From: JBEDUK01 sp040414485
Lineage (GTDB): Bacteria > Actinomycetota > UBA4738
NCBI GenBank assembly: GCA_040414485.1
Contig: JBEDUK010000046.1
Span: 5,712 to 69,711 of the forward strand
DNA: 64,000 nucleotides
Direction: 5' to 3'
Part shown: positions 18,911 to 27,363 of the stretch, in pieces
Numbering within the stretch: the stretch's first letter is position 1
Layout of the letters: every line of letters begins with the position of its first letter
Position numbers and translations under genes: made by a program
The notes under the pieces: generated by a model
The model's database searches: none
What the model was told of the DNA's origin: nothing
Seen by the model: the letters and a program-made list of their open reading frames with translations, nothing else

Positions 18911-20533
18911 ATGGCACATGCAGCGCCCCGGCGGACGCGGTCGCAGGCCGCCCTCATCGGGAGCGTCTGTGCGGGCCTGTGCGTCCTCCTGCTCGCCGCG
19001 TGCACCGGCGTCAGCGCCACGCAGCCAACGACGACGCCGCCGTCGGGGCCGAACACCCTCAACATCCTGGCGGGCTCGGAACTGCAGGACGTGCTGCCGA
19101 TCCTGCCCCGGATCGAACGCGACACCGGGCTCGACATCCGATTCACGTACACGGGGTCGCTCAACGGCGCCGACGAGATCGCGAAGGGCTCGGACGCCGA
19201 CCTCGCGTGGTTCGCCAGCAGCAACTACCTGACGCTGGCGGGGGCGTCCACGAAGGTGCTGGCGAAGGAGTCCGTCGCGCTCTCCCCCGTCGTCATCGGG
19301 GTCAAGACGAGCCTCGCGCAGCGCTTCGGCTGGGTGACCAACCCCGACGTCACATGGAAGGACATCGCGCAGCAGGCGTCCTCGGGCCAGCTGAAGTACG
19401 CCATGACGAACCCCGCCGCGTCGAACAGCGGCTTCTCCGCCCTGGTCGGCGTGGCGTCGGCGTACGCGGGCACGGGGAACGCGCTGACCGCGGACGACAT
19501 CGACGTGCCCGGCCTGACGCAGTTCTTCAAGGGCCAGGCGCTGACCGCGGGGAGCTCGGGCTTCCTCGCCGACGCCTATGTCCGCAGCCAGGATTCGCTG
19601 GGCGGCCTGATCAACTACGAGTCGATCCTGCTGTCGCTGAACGCGAGCGGCCGTCTGCACGAGCCGCTCACCCTGATCTACCCGAAGGACGGGATAATCA
19701 CCGCCGACTACCCGTTGATGCTGCTCGACGAGTCGAAGCGCGCCCAGTACCAGAAGCTGCTGAACGAACTGCGTTCGCCGGTCGTCCAGCGGTGGCTGAT
19801 GACGAAGACGAACCGGCGGCCGGTCATCCCGCAGGTGCAGCTCGATTCGCGCTTCCCCTCGCAGGTGCTCATCGAGCTGTCGTTCCCCTCCTCGCTCGAC
19901 GTGGTCAACGCGCTGCTGAACACGTTCCTGAACGAGATCGTTCGGCCATCGCACACCATCTTCGTGCTTGACGTGAGCGGCTCCATGGACGGTCAGCGGA
20001 TTGCCGACCTGAAGGAGGCGATGAACGGGCTCGCGGGGCTGGACAACAGCCTGACCGGCACGTTCGCGCAGTTCCGGAACCGCGAGGACGTCACCATCAT
20101 CCCGTTCAGCAGCAGCGTCGAGGACGTGGAGAACTTCACGATCGAGGGCACGGATCCGAATTCCCCGGACCGTCTGGTCCTTCGGGCCTACGTGGACAGC
20201 CTGAGCGCCGACGGGAACACGGCCATCTACTCGGCGCTGGCGCGCGCATACCGCGAGGCCATCTCGGCGCTTTCCAGGGACCCGAACCGCATCACATCGG
20301 TCGTGCTGATGACCGACGGCGAGAACAACTCGGGCATGAAGCCGGGCGAGTTCCTGACGTTCCTCCGGTCACTGCCTCCCGCTGCGCGCAACGTTCGGAC
20401 GTTCCCGGTACTGTTCGGCGAGGCAGACCCGATCGCGTTGCATCAGATCGCGGACGCGACCGGGGGCAAGGTGTTCGACAGCCGCTCGTCCTCGCTGATC
20501 GAGGTGTTCAAGGAGATCCGTGGCTACCAATAG
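18911..20533 (+). CDS. Lipoprotein with solute-binding domain fused to a vWA domain
   Basis: Residues 1-31 are a lipoprotein signal with lipobox LLAAC (Cys31). Residues about 45-330 resemble type 2 solute-binding proteins of the ModA-like group (NILAGSELQDVLPILPRIERDTG). Residues about 345-535 are a von Willebrand factor A domain with an intact MIDAS: D354, S356 and S358 in DVSGSMDG, T437 and D469 in MTDGENN. The protein should sit on the outer face of the membrane and bind a partner through a metal ion. It follows telA after 14 bp and its end overlaps the next gene. Domains firm, ligand and role unknown. Confidence 0.88.
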   Translation: MAHAAPRRTRSQAALIGSVCAGLCVLLLAACTGVSATQPTTTPPSGPNTLNILAGSELQDVLPILPRIERDTGLDIRFTYTGSLNGADEIAKGSDADLAWFASSNYLTLAGASTKVLAKESVALSPVVIGVKTSLAQRFGWVTNPDVTWKDIAQQASSGQLKYAMTNPAASNSGFSALVGVASAYAGTGNALTADDIDVPGLTQFFKGQALTAGSSGFLADAYVRSQDSLGGLINYESILLSLNASGRLHEPLTLIYPKDGIITADYPLMLLDESKRAQYQKLLNELRSPVVQRWLMTKTNRRPVIPQVQLDSRFPSQVLIELSFPSSLDVVNALLNTFLNEIVRPSHTIFVLDVSGSMDGQRIADLKEAMNGLAGLDNSLTGTFAQFRNREDVTIIPFSSSVEDVENFTIEGTDPNSPDRLVLRAYVDSLSADGNTAIYSALARAYREAISALSRDPNRITSVVLMTDGENNSGMKPGEFLTFLRSLPPAARNVRTFPVLFGEADPIALHQIADATGGKVFDSRSSSLIEVFKEIRGYQ

Positions 20534-21359
20534 GCCTCCCCGGCCCCCGCGCGTTCCGGCGCCCCCGCAGGTGCCGGCGCTGGCAACGCCCCCTTCCGGC
20601 TTTCCAGGTGGCGGGATCGCGCAGCCGCCGCCCCCTCCGCCGGCCGGGAATCCGAAGCAGCAGGGACGCGTCACCCGGTACCTGACCAGCAAGAAGAACA
20701 TCGCAGGCTCGGTGGGCGCCCTGGCCGGACTCGGGCTGTTCTTCGCCGGGATCGTCGCGCCGCCGCTGTGGCCGGTGGTGGTCGGCGGCCTGTATGGGAT
20801 GGGCGCGCTGCTCGCGCCGAAGGAGCGGCCGGCCAACCTTCGCGCGGACATGGACGTGAAGGACCTCGACAAGTCCCTGAACGGACTGCTGAAGCGCATC
20901 CACGGGCAGCTGCCGCAGCCGCTCGAGGCGAAGGTCCAGGGGATCGCATCGACCATCCTCGGCATCCTCCCGCGCACCGGCGAGCTTGCCCCGGGGAGTC
21001 AGGAGCTGTTCATCCTCCAGCGCACCGTGACGGACTACCTCCCCACGTCGCTCCAGGCGTACATGGACCTCCCCAGGACCTACGCCATGCTCAAGCCACT
21101 GCGTGGGACGAAGACGGCCCAGCAGGTGCTCGGCGACCAGCTCGACCTCCTCCAGCAGCAGATGAACGAGGTCGCCGACGCGGTCGCGCAGAACGACGCG
21201 GACAAGCTGCTCGCCCAGGGGCGGTTCCTCGAGGAGAAGTTCGGGCGTTCGGACCTGTCGATCGACCAGGGCCAGACGCCGGCGGTCGGGCTCGATCCGA
21301 ACCCGAACCAGCTGCCCGCGGAGGGTCCGAGCGGCCGCCGCTACGGCGGCGTTCCCTGA
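20520..21359 (+). CDS. Proline-rich membrane protein, last gene of the TelA operon
   Basis: Unrecognised 279-residue protein. Residues 5-43 are very rich in proline, residues about 57-97 form a hydrophobic hairpin of two probable membrane segments (GSVGALAGLGLFFAGIVA and LWPVVVGGLYGMGALL), and the rest is helical and charged, resembling a cytosolic coiled-coil domain, with a Gly/Pro tail. The GTG start lies inside the preceding gene (14-bp overlap) with AAGGAG at 20510-20515, so translation is coupled. Likely a membrane partner linking cytosolic TelA to the extracellular vWA protein; this is inference from the operon. Confidence 0.72.
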   Translation: MATNRPPRPPRVPAPPQVPALATPPSGFPGGGIAQPPPPPPAGNPKQQGRVTRYLTSKKNIAGSVGALAGLGLFFAGIVAPPLWPVVVGGLYGMGALLAPKERPANLRADMDVKDLDKSLNGLLKRIHGQLPQPLEAKVQGIASTILGILPRTGELAPGSQELFILQRTVTDYLPTSLQAYMDLPRTYAMLKPLRGTKTAQQVLGDQLDLLQQQMNEVADAVAQNDADKLLAQGRFLEEKFGRSDLSIDQGQTPAVGLDPNPNQLPAEGPSGRRYGGVP

Positions 21360-21383
21360 AACGCTGCCGCGCGAGCGGCGCCG

Positions 21384-21389
21384 TAGACT
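21384..21389 (+). promoter_or_regulatory. -10-like TAGACT, probable leaderless start
   Basis: TAGACT ends 9 nt before the ATG of the peptidase C26 gene; no ribosome site between. It separates this gene from the TelA operon. Confidence 0.4.
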
Positions 21390-21398
21390 CGCCGGGTC

Positions 21399-22124
21399 AT
21401 GAGTGCGCCGCTGATCGGGATCCTCGGGTACCGACTGGCCGCGGGCCGGGTCAGCCTCTGGCCGTGGGGCGGCTTCGCCGTCCCCGAGGGGTATGTCCAG
21501 GCGGTGCTCCGCGCAGGCGGTGTTCCCGCGATCCTGCCCCCCACCGCGCTCGAGAACGTCACCGCAGCGGACCTCGTCGCCCGCTTCGACGGGATCGTCC
21601 TGGCAGGAGGCGGCGACGTGGAGCCGCACCGCTACGGCCAGGAGCCGGGCGGTTCGCTCTACGGCATGGATGCGGTCAGGGACGGCTTCGAGCTCGAGGT
21701 TGCGCGCGCGGCGGCGGCGAACGACGTGCCGACGCTCGCGATCTGCCGGGGCTTCCAGGTCACGAACGTCGCGTTCGGCGGCACGCTCCACCAGCACCTT
21801 CCGGACGTCCCGGGCACCGGCCCGCACGGCACGCCACCGGCCGACGAAGGGGTGCTCCACGAGATCGCCGTCAGGCCCGGCAGCCGGCTCGCCATGGTGA
21901 CGGGTGGGCTCTCCGTCAAGGGCCAGTCGCATCACCATCAGGGGCTCGACCGCCTCGGGGACGGTCTGGTCGCGGTGGGCGCCACCGACGACGGCCTGGT
22001 CGAGGCCATCGAACGCCCGGGCTGGCGCATGACCGGGGTGCAATGGCATCCGGAGGAGTCGGCGGCCGAGGATCCGCAGCAGCAGGCGCTGTTCGACGCC
22101 CTGGTCGCCGACGCGCGCGGCTGA
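21399..22124 (+). CDS. Gamma-glutamyl-gamma-aminobutyrate hydrolase family (peptidase C26)
   Basis: Class I amidotransferase-fold hydrolase of 241 residues, PuuD-like. The nucleophile is in AICRGFQ, the His-Glu pair in VQWHPEES; GGGDVEPHRYG is the family oxyanion and substrate region, and KGQSHHHQGLDRLG is also typical. PuuD-type enzymes cleave gamma-glutamyl-GABA in putrescine breakdown, but no other putrescine genes are nearby. Own -10-like hexamer 9 nt upstream, so it is probably separate from the TelA operon ending 39 bp before. Convergent with the membrane hydrolase gene. Confidence 0.85.
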   Translation: MSAPLIGILGYRLAAGRVSLWPWGGFAVPEGYVQAVLRAGGVPAILPPTALENVTAADLVARFDGIVLAGGGDVEPHRYGQEPGGSLYGMDAVRDGFELEVARAAAANDVPTLAICRGFQVTNVAFGGTLHQHLPDVPGTGPHGTPPADEGVLHEIAVRPGSRLAMVTGGLSVKGQSHHHQGLDRLGDGLVAVGATDDGLVEAIERPGWRMTGVQWHPEESAAEDPQQQALFDALVADARG

Positions 22125-22140
22125 AGGGCTGCTACCGCGC
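22115..22140. terminator. Dyad spanning the facing stop codons
   Basis: GCGCGG (22115-22120) and CCGCGC (22135-22140) flank both stop codons of the converging genes, with a 14-nt loop. Possible bidirectional terminator, no T-tract. Confidence 0.35.
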
Positions 22141-24129
22141 CATCCGGCCCTTCAGACCGGCGAGCCACTCTTTGAGCGCCGTCTCGGTGTTGTAGTACGA
22201 ATGCCGGTACAGGTCGTCCCAGGCCGCCCTCGGCGTGTCCGGGAACGCATCGGGCGCCGGTGCGCCGAGAGGCCGGCTCGCCAGCAACGGCGCCTCGGCC
22301 GGATCGGGCACGGCCTGCTCGATCGCGGGATCGCCGAACACCGTCGTGCCGATGTAGTCGGTCAGCCGGTAGAAGATCCGCCAGGTCGACGCCGGGGTGC
22401 CGTGGTCGTCGAACAGCCTGCCGCGAAGCCGGTCGAAGTCCTCTCGAGGAAAGTAGGCCGGGAACGCCATCTGATACAGCTGGCGCAGCGGCGCTCCGTA
22501 CGTGAGGAACGACACCTGGCCGACGACGTCGTCCGGCACCTGGACGAGCGCGGCGTATCCCAGGATCGTTCCCTGGCTGTGGCACGACAGGATCACGCGC
22601 CGCCGGTCCTCGTTCACCAGCGTGAGCAGGCGCGCTTCGATCTCCGGCACGGCCCGTTCGGCATACGGCCGCACGCCGAATGGATGGAAGCGCCGCGGCC
22701 AGAACGTCAGCACGTCCCACAGGACCCCGATGGTCCGGCGCTCGTTCGGCTTCCTGGCGTTTCGGATGAGGAAGACGAGGAGCGCGGCGGTGCCGGCCGC
22801 GGCGATGATCTCGCCGATGTGGACGCTCCACGCGAGCCAGTGGATCTCGCCGAACCGGAACTGCACCAGCGCGGAGACCAGGAACGCGAACGCCGAGGCG
22901 GTGAGCGCCACGGTCGCCGTCGCGCCGGCCTGCGAGAGCGCGCGCGCGGCGGCGATCCGGGCGTACATCGCCTTCGTCGCGCCCCGGCGTTCGTCGCCGT
23001 CCCACTCGCGGTCATCGGCCGGGACGCCGAACGGCGGCGGTCCCGTGTGTGCCAGCCGCAGTTCCGTACGCCTGCGGACGACGAACCAGATGAGGAGCCC
23101 GGCGCCGGCCGCGAGCAGGGCCAGCGTCCCGATGCCGAACGAGATCGCCATGACGGCCACGCGCCCCCGGCTCCCGGCGCCGAACAGCAACGGCAGGGCG
23201 TACAGGAACATCGTCCCGTAGGCGACACCTGAGGTCGCCGCCGCGGCGGGGCCGAGCCACCGGAACCGAAGCGTTCCTCGCTTCGGCCTGCGCCACCCGA
23301 TCAACTGGACGAGCGCGAGGGCGACGATCGCCCACAGCGCCACCTCGGTGGTGTAGGTGGCGAGCACCGAGATGCGGAGCGGACGCATCGCGGAATGGCC
23401 GTGGACCACGTGGTCGACCGAGGACGAGCGGACCCACGACCACGCGGTCACGGCGGCGATGGACAGGAGGCCGACCGCGACATGGGCCGCGAGGAGGCTC
23501 TTGGCGTACGCGAACCTGTTCCAGAACCGGCCGTCGGCGAGCGTGATCTCCTGCCCGGGCTCCCCGGACGCCTGGACCACGGGCTCGGGTGGCCGCTGGC
23601 CTTCGAACTTCCTCTGGCGCGAATGGGCGAGCGCGTAGACCACGCCGATGAGCAGCGCGACCAGGGCGCCGCCCAGCGCGATGCGCGTGCGCGGCCCCCA
23701 GGCGAAGTGGAACCACGTCTGCCCGTTGTAGAGCCGGTTGATGATCAGGTTCGAGAGCCAGACGAAGTAACTGGCGGTGAAGACCGCGCCGATGAAGAGC
23801 ACCAGCGCGCGGAACATCTTGAGCGGGCCGCGTCCGCGCGTGCGCAGTTCGTCCACCGGCGGGTGCATCCATCCCGAGACGTTGATCAGCGTGAACGGCA
23901 GGAGGAAGAGCCAGAACGGCTGGAGGAAGGGCTTCTCGGTGAGCGCGCCCCAGACGTAGCCCTGCACGGACCGGTCGGCGCGCCGTGAGATGAACTCGGT
24001 CTCGCCGCCGCCCAGGTCGTCGGCGCCGCCGGCTTCGCGGAGGCAGTCGGCGGGGCTCGCCACGCCGAGCAGGGCGTCGGGCGGCGATCCGCCGACGCCG
24101 TGGACGCGAAGTTCGACGACCTCTGGCAC
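22132..24129 (-). CDS. Multi-pass membrane protein with split alpha/beta-hydrolase (lipase-like) core
   Basis: A 665-residue protein. The N terminus ELRVHGVGGSP (HGVGG at about 9-13) looks like the first strand and oxyanion loop of a lipase. It is followed by about nine hydrophobic membrane segments (about 68-460). The C-terminal part returns to a hydrolase pattern: nucleophile elbow SCHSQGT (Ser518), LTYGAP, an acidic residue near 591 and His near 643 in LYRHSYYN. The catalytic core therefore appears to be interrupted by the membrane region. GTG start. It stands divergent from lutB. No substrate can be named; an intracellular lipid esterase is a guess. Confidence 0.7.
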   Translation of the reverse strand: MPEVVELRVHGVGGSPPDALLGVASPADCLREAGGADDLGGGETEFISRRADRSVQGYVWGALTEKPFLQPFWLFLLPFTLINVSGWMHPPVDELRTRGRGPLKMFRALVLFIGAVFTASYFVWLSNLIINRLYNGQTWFHFAWGPRTRIALGGALVALLIGVVYALAHSRQRKFEGQRPPEPVVQASGEPGQEITLADGRFWNRFAYAKSLLAAHVAVGLLSIAAVTAWSWVRSSSVDHVVHGHSAMRPLRISVLATYTTEVALWAIVALALVQLIGWRRPKRGTLRFRWLGPAAAATSGVAYGTMFLYALPLLFGAGSRGRVAVMAISFGIGTLALLAAGAGLLIWFVVRRRTELRLAHTGPPPFGVPADDREWDGDERRGATKAMYARIAAARALSQAGATATVALTASAFAFLVSALVQFRFGEIHWLAWSVHIGEIIAAAGTAALLVFLIRNARKPNERRTIGVLWDVLTFWPRRFHPFGVRPYAERAVPEIEARLLTLVNEDRRRVILSCHSQGTILGYAALVQVPDDVVGQVSFLTYGAPLRQLYQMAFPAYFPREDFDRLRGRLFDDHGTPASTWRIFYRLTDYIGTTVFGDPAIEQAVPDPAEAPLLASRPLGAPAPDAFPDTPRAAWDDLYRHSYYNTETALKEWLAGLKGRMAR

Positions 24130-24175
24130 GGGTGCACCAAACCCTGCGACGGGCCTCGCGTCAAGGCTGGCCGGG

Positions 24176-24214
24176 AGGTTTCATCGGAAGGTTTCGCCGG
24201 GAGGTTTCGCCGCT
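24176..24214 (+). repeat. Three 13-bp direct repeats upstream of lutB
   Basis: AGGTTTCATCGGA, AGGTTTCGCCGGG and AGGTTTCGCCGCT lie head to tail at 24176, 24189 and 24202. The last unit runs into the -10-like hexamer. Spacing of 13 bp is not a full helical turn. Possible regulator sites for the lut genes or a local slippage product. Confidence 0.6.
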
Positions 24215-24219
24215 AGGCT
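24214..24219 (+). promoter_or_regulatory. -10-like TAGGCT upstream of lutB
   Basis: TAGGCT ends 12 nt before the lutB ATG and abuts the 13-bp direct repeats; no ribosome site is seen. Confidence 0.35.
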
Positions 24220-24231
24220 CGACGATCCCTC

Positions 24232-25659
24232 ATGACCGCGATGGACACAGCAGGTTCCGACACAGCCGCGCCGGGGGCACGGTTCGAGGATCGGGCGCGC
24301 TCGCAGCTCGCGAAGAAGCATCTGCCGCTCGTGATCGGGCGCGCGACCGACACGCGCGAGGGACGGCGGCGCGCCGCCTTCTCCTCTCTGGACGGACCGG
24401 GTCTGCGGCGCGCCGCCGAGGCGGTGCGGGCCTACACGATCGTCAACCTACCTGACTACCTCTCACGGTTCGCGGACGCGGCCGAGGCGAAGGGAACAAA
24501 GGTCTTCTTCGCCGACGACGCGGAGGACGCGGTCGGCTACGTGCGGCAGGTTGTTTCCGCGCATGGAGCCAGGCTGATCGCCAAGGGCAAGTCGATGGCG
24601 TCGGAGGAGATCGGGCTGTCGCATGCCCTGGAGGCCGACGGGCTGCGCGTGGTCGAGACGGACCTGGGCGAGTACATCGTGCAACTGGCCGGCGACCCGC
24701 CCTCGCACATCACGGCACCCGCGGTTCACATGTCGCGGGGCGACGTGGCCCGGCTGTTCACGTCGGCCCACGGGCTGGCCGAGCCGCTGCCGGACGACCC
24801 GGCCGGCCTGACGGCGTTCGCGCGGGCACACCTGCGCGAGGTCTTCCTCGGCGCCGACGTCGGCATCTGCGGCGTGAACTTCGCCGTCGCCGATTCCGGT
24901 TCGCTGTCGCTGGTGACGAACGAGGGCAACGGCCGGCTGGTCACGTCCATGCCGAAGGTCCTCATCGCGATCATGGGGATGGAGCGGATCGTGCCGTCGT
25001 TCAAAGAGCTTGGACTGCTGCTGCCGATGCTCGTCGCGAGCGCGAGCGGCCGCGCCGTGACCACGTATTTCTCCTTCGTCAACGGGCCGCGTCTGCCCTC
25101 GGAGGTGGACGGCCCGGATGAGGTTCACGTCGTGGTGCTCGACAACGGCCGGAGCCAGATCCTCTCGACGGAATTCCGCTCGATCCTGCACTGCATCCGC
25201 TGCGGCGCCTGTCAGAACGTGTGCCCGGTCTACCGGCACGTCGGCGGGCACGGATACGGCTCGGTGTACGGCGGCCCGATCGGCGCCGTGCTCACGCCGC
25301 TGCTGGTCGGATTCGAGCGCGCCGGCGACCTTCCGCACGCGTCGTCGCTGTGCGGTGCGTGCTCGGAAGTGTGCCCGGTGGGCATCCCGCTGCACGAGCA
25401 TCTTCTCGGCCTGCGCCGGGAGGTCGCGGCGGCGGGGGCGCCCGTATCCGAACGGGCGGTCTTCGGGCTGTGGTCGCGCGTGTGGGAGCGTGCGCGGGTG
25501 TATCGATGGTTCGCCTCGATGTCGCGGGTGGCTCAGGCGCCGTTCGCCCGCGGCCGGAGGATCCGGCACGCGCCGTGGCCGCTCGGGCGGTGGACCCGCG
25601 AGCGGGACCTGCCGGCCGTCGCGCGGCGAACGTTCCGCGAACGCTGGAGCGAGCGCTGA
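24232..25659 (+). CDS. lutB: LutB-type lactate utilisation iron-sulfur protein
   Basis: Central subunit of the LutABC L-lactate oxidation complex. The 475-residue protein has an N-terminal LUD domain (about 70-300; GKSMASEEIGL, ADVGICGVNFAVADSGSL) and a C-terminal ferredoxin region with two 4Fe-4S motifs, CIRCGACQNVCPVYRHVGG and CGACSEVCPVGIPL. The stop overlaps the lutC start (TGATG). The third component, a LutA-like protein, is encoded about 11 kb upstream rather than in the operon. Three 13-bp direct repeats and a -10-like hexamer precede the gene and may carry lactate-responsive control. Confidence 0.88.
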   Translation: MTAMDTAGSDTAAPGARFEDRARSQLAKKHLPLVIGRATDTREGRRRAAFSSLDGPGLRRAAEAVRAYTIVNLPDYLSRFADAAEAKGTKVFFADDAEDAVGYVRQVVSAHGARLIAKGKSMASEEIGLSHALEADGLRVVETDLGEYIVQLAGDPPSHITAPAVHMSRGDVARLFTSAHGLAEPLPDDPAGLTAFARAHLREVFLGADVGICGVNFAVADSGSLSLVTNEGNGRLVTSMPKVLIAIMGMERIVPSFKELGLLLPMLVASASGRAVTTYFSFVNGPRLPSEVDGPDEVHVVVLDNGRSQILSTEFRSILHCIRCGACQNVCPVYRHVGGHGYGSVYGGPIGAVLTPLLVGFERAGDLPHASSLCGACSEVCPVGIPLHEHLLGLRREVAAAGAPVSERAVFGLWSRVWERARVYRWFASMSRVAQAPFARGRRIRHAPWPLGRWTRERDLPAVARRTFRERWSER

Positions 25660-26324
25660 TGGACCGGACCGCGTTCCTCGGGCGCGCCCGGCGCCGCCTT
25701 CAGGGCGTCGGCGGGCCGGGCCTGGTGACGTCGTTCCCGGCGACGCCGGCCTCTGGGACGGACGCCTCGCCCGAACGGTTTCTGGCCGCGCTTCGCGCGG
25801 TGAACGGCGAGGGCCTGCTCGTTGCTCGCGTTGCGTTGCGCGACGCGATCGCGACGGCACTGATCGCCGACGACGGTGGTCAGGCACAAGACATGAAAAG
25901 GTCTGCGGTCGTCACCCCTGATGTGTCCGATTTCGCCGCTGAAATCGACGCGGCGCTGAGCGATGCCGGATTCGAAGTGGTTCGACCTGCCACCGGGCAG
26001 GAGTGGCGCGAGCATGCATCGATGGCAGCGGTGGGCATCACCTCGGCGCTGCTGGGGGTCGCCTCGACCGGCTCTGTCCTGATCGGCAGCGACGCGAACT
26101 CGCCGCGGGCCGCGAGCATCCTGCCCGAAACGCACCTGGTCATCCTTCCGGTGAACAGGCTCGTCCCCGGTCTGGAGGAGGCGCTCGAGACGGTCGCTGC
26201 GCTCGCAACGACGCATTCGGCACCGTTCCTGGTCACCGGCCCGTCCCGGACTTCCGACATCGAAATGGAGATGGTCCTCGGCGCCCACGGCCCACGCCGG
26301 CTCTACGTCTGCCTGGTCGAATGA
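25659..26324 (+). CDS. lutC: LutC-type LUD domain protein
   Basis: A 221-residue LUD-domain protein, partner of LutB. Typical segments are GITSALLGVASTGSVLIGSDANSPR, spanning roughly residues 127-151, then LPETHLVILP and GPSRTSDIEMEMVLGAHGPRR near the C terminus. The ATG shares a base with the lutB stop, so the pair is translationally coupled. N-terminal 60 residues are less conserved, as usual in LutC. Role: lactate to pyruvate oxidation together with LutB and probably the LutA-like protein at 12204. Confidence 0.87.
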   Translation: MDRTAFLGRARRRLQGVGGPGLVTSFPATPASGTDASPERFLAALRAVNGEGLLVARVALRDAIATALIADDGGQAQDMKRSAVVTPDVSDFAAEIDAALSDAGFEVVRPATGQEWREHASMAAVGITSALLGVASTGSVLIGSDANSPRAASILPETHLVILPVNRLVPGLEEALETVAALATTHSAPFLVTGPSRTSDIEMEMVLGAHGPRRLYVCLVE

Positions 26325-26388
26325 ACGGCACTTCCTTCAGACATTCATCAGTTGCTCCGGCGCTCGGCCATCGTCGAGATGTCGTCGC

Positions 26389-27076
26389 TCATTCGCAGGC
26401 GATTCCGTCGTGCTCGGAGTCCAGCCGGAACACATCCGCGCCGATGACGCGGATGAAAGCGCCCGGTGGCGTGAAGTTCGGTCCGTCGCCGCCGCCGCCG
26501 TAGCAGTCGTAGTCGCCGATGCCGGCCTTCAGGCATGGGCCACCCGACACCTTGTAATTCGGATCAAGTCGCCACCACCGCCGCCGCCACCCCCTTCATT
26601 GCCCCCGTCGGACTCGTAGCGGGGAGGGACGACGGGGAGCGAATGAACGACGCGTCCGGTGTCGAGGTACCTGATCGCCCAGATCGGGTGGATCTCGTTC
26701 CAGCCGTGGTCGGAGTCGTAGACCCAGGTACCGAACAGCGCGATGCGTTCACCGATGTACGGCATCGGGAACCGCTGGCCGGGCATGATCTCGGTCACGA
26801 GTTGACCGTGCTGCTCCGAGTAGTTGTCACTGTCCAGGAACCGAGCGAAGCCCTTGGCCGGCGCGACGTCCACGTGGTGGTCGCCATCCTGCTCGGCGAT
26901 GATCCGGGCAACCGTTCCGATGTACCAACGGCAGGACGCGAGCACATGCAAGTGGGCTGCTGCGGGTTCGTCGATCGGGTCACAGGAGGACCTGCTGTCT
27001 CTGTCGGCGACGAGCCCCCAACAGGAAGCGTCAGGGATGCCACTGTCAGCGCGATAGCGCATCGCCGTTGAGCCAC
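26389..27076 (-). pseudogene. Frameshifted secreted protein with OB-like domain and excalibur-type C terminus
   Basis: Three reading frames together make one coherent protein. From GTG at 27076 the first frame encodes a good signal peptide (AQRRCAIALTVASLTLPVGG). A second frame (to about 26590) encodes CDPIDEPAAAHLHV, YIGTVARIIAEQDGDHHVDV, IMPGQRFP and TWVYDSDHGWNEIHPIW, an OB-like secreted domain. After a glycine-codon tract (about 26580-26605) the third frame encodes DPNYKVSGGPCLKAGIGDYD, GGGGDGPNFTPPGAFIRVIG and the calcium-binding-like DSEHDGIACE before a TGA at 26389-26391. The downstream shift lies in a GGC/GGT repeat tract, a likely slippage or sequencing-error site; the upstream one near 27000-27020 is less certain. 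Either a decayed gene or an assembly error. Confidence 0.7.
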
Positions 27077-27145
27077 CAGGCCCCCATGGGTTGGGACGGC
27101 CAAAGCCTATCCCGGCCGTGCGGCGACGGGTGACACAATGCCGCG

Positions 27146-27337
27146 GTGCGAAACGTCCGCAGATGGATCGGAGCCCTCGTCGTCGTGTACGGACTGTTTC
27201 TGGTGCTCGTCGGCGTCTCGACGACGCCCGGCAATGTGGGCCTGACGATCATCGTCATCCTCATCGGCATGGCCATCGCGGCAGCCGGCGCGCTCGTCGC
27301 ATGGAGGGCGGTCCGACCCAGACACCCGTCGCCGTGA
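27146..27337 (+). CDS. Small two-helix membrane protein
   Basis: A 63-residue hypothetical with two hydrophobic segments (about 8-25 and 31-52), a basic N terminus and an Arg-rich C terminus, so both ends are likely cytosolic. GTG start, with a CACAAT hexamer 6 nt upstream that could be a leaderless -10. No family recognised. Followed after 38 bp by the dehalogenase gene, which has its own -10-like site. Coding status rests on the membrane pattern and upstream hexamer. Confidence 0.5.
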   Translation: MRNVRRWIGALVVVYGLFLVLVGVSTTPGNVGLTIIVILIGMAIAAAGALVAWRAVRPRHPSP

Positions 27338-27363
27338 GACTGGAGGTGCTCACGGCGACCGCA

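Noticed and set aside
21399..22124. Inclusion of the peptidase C26 gene as a fifth member of the TelA operon.
   Set aside because: It has its own -10-like hexamer, a 39-bp gap and no functional tie to the TelA genes, although co-transcription is not excluded.
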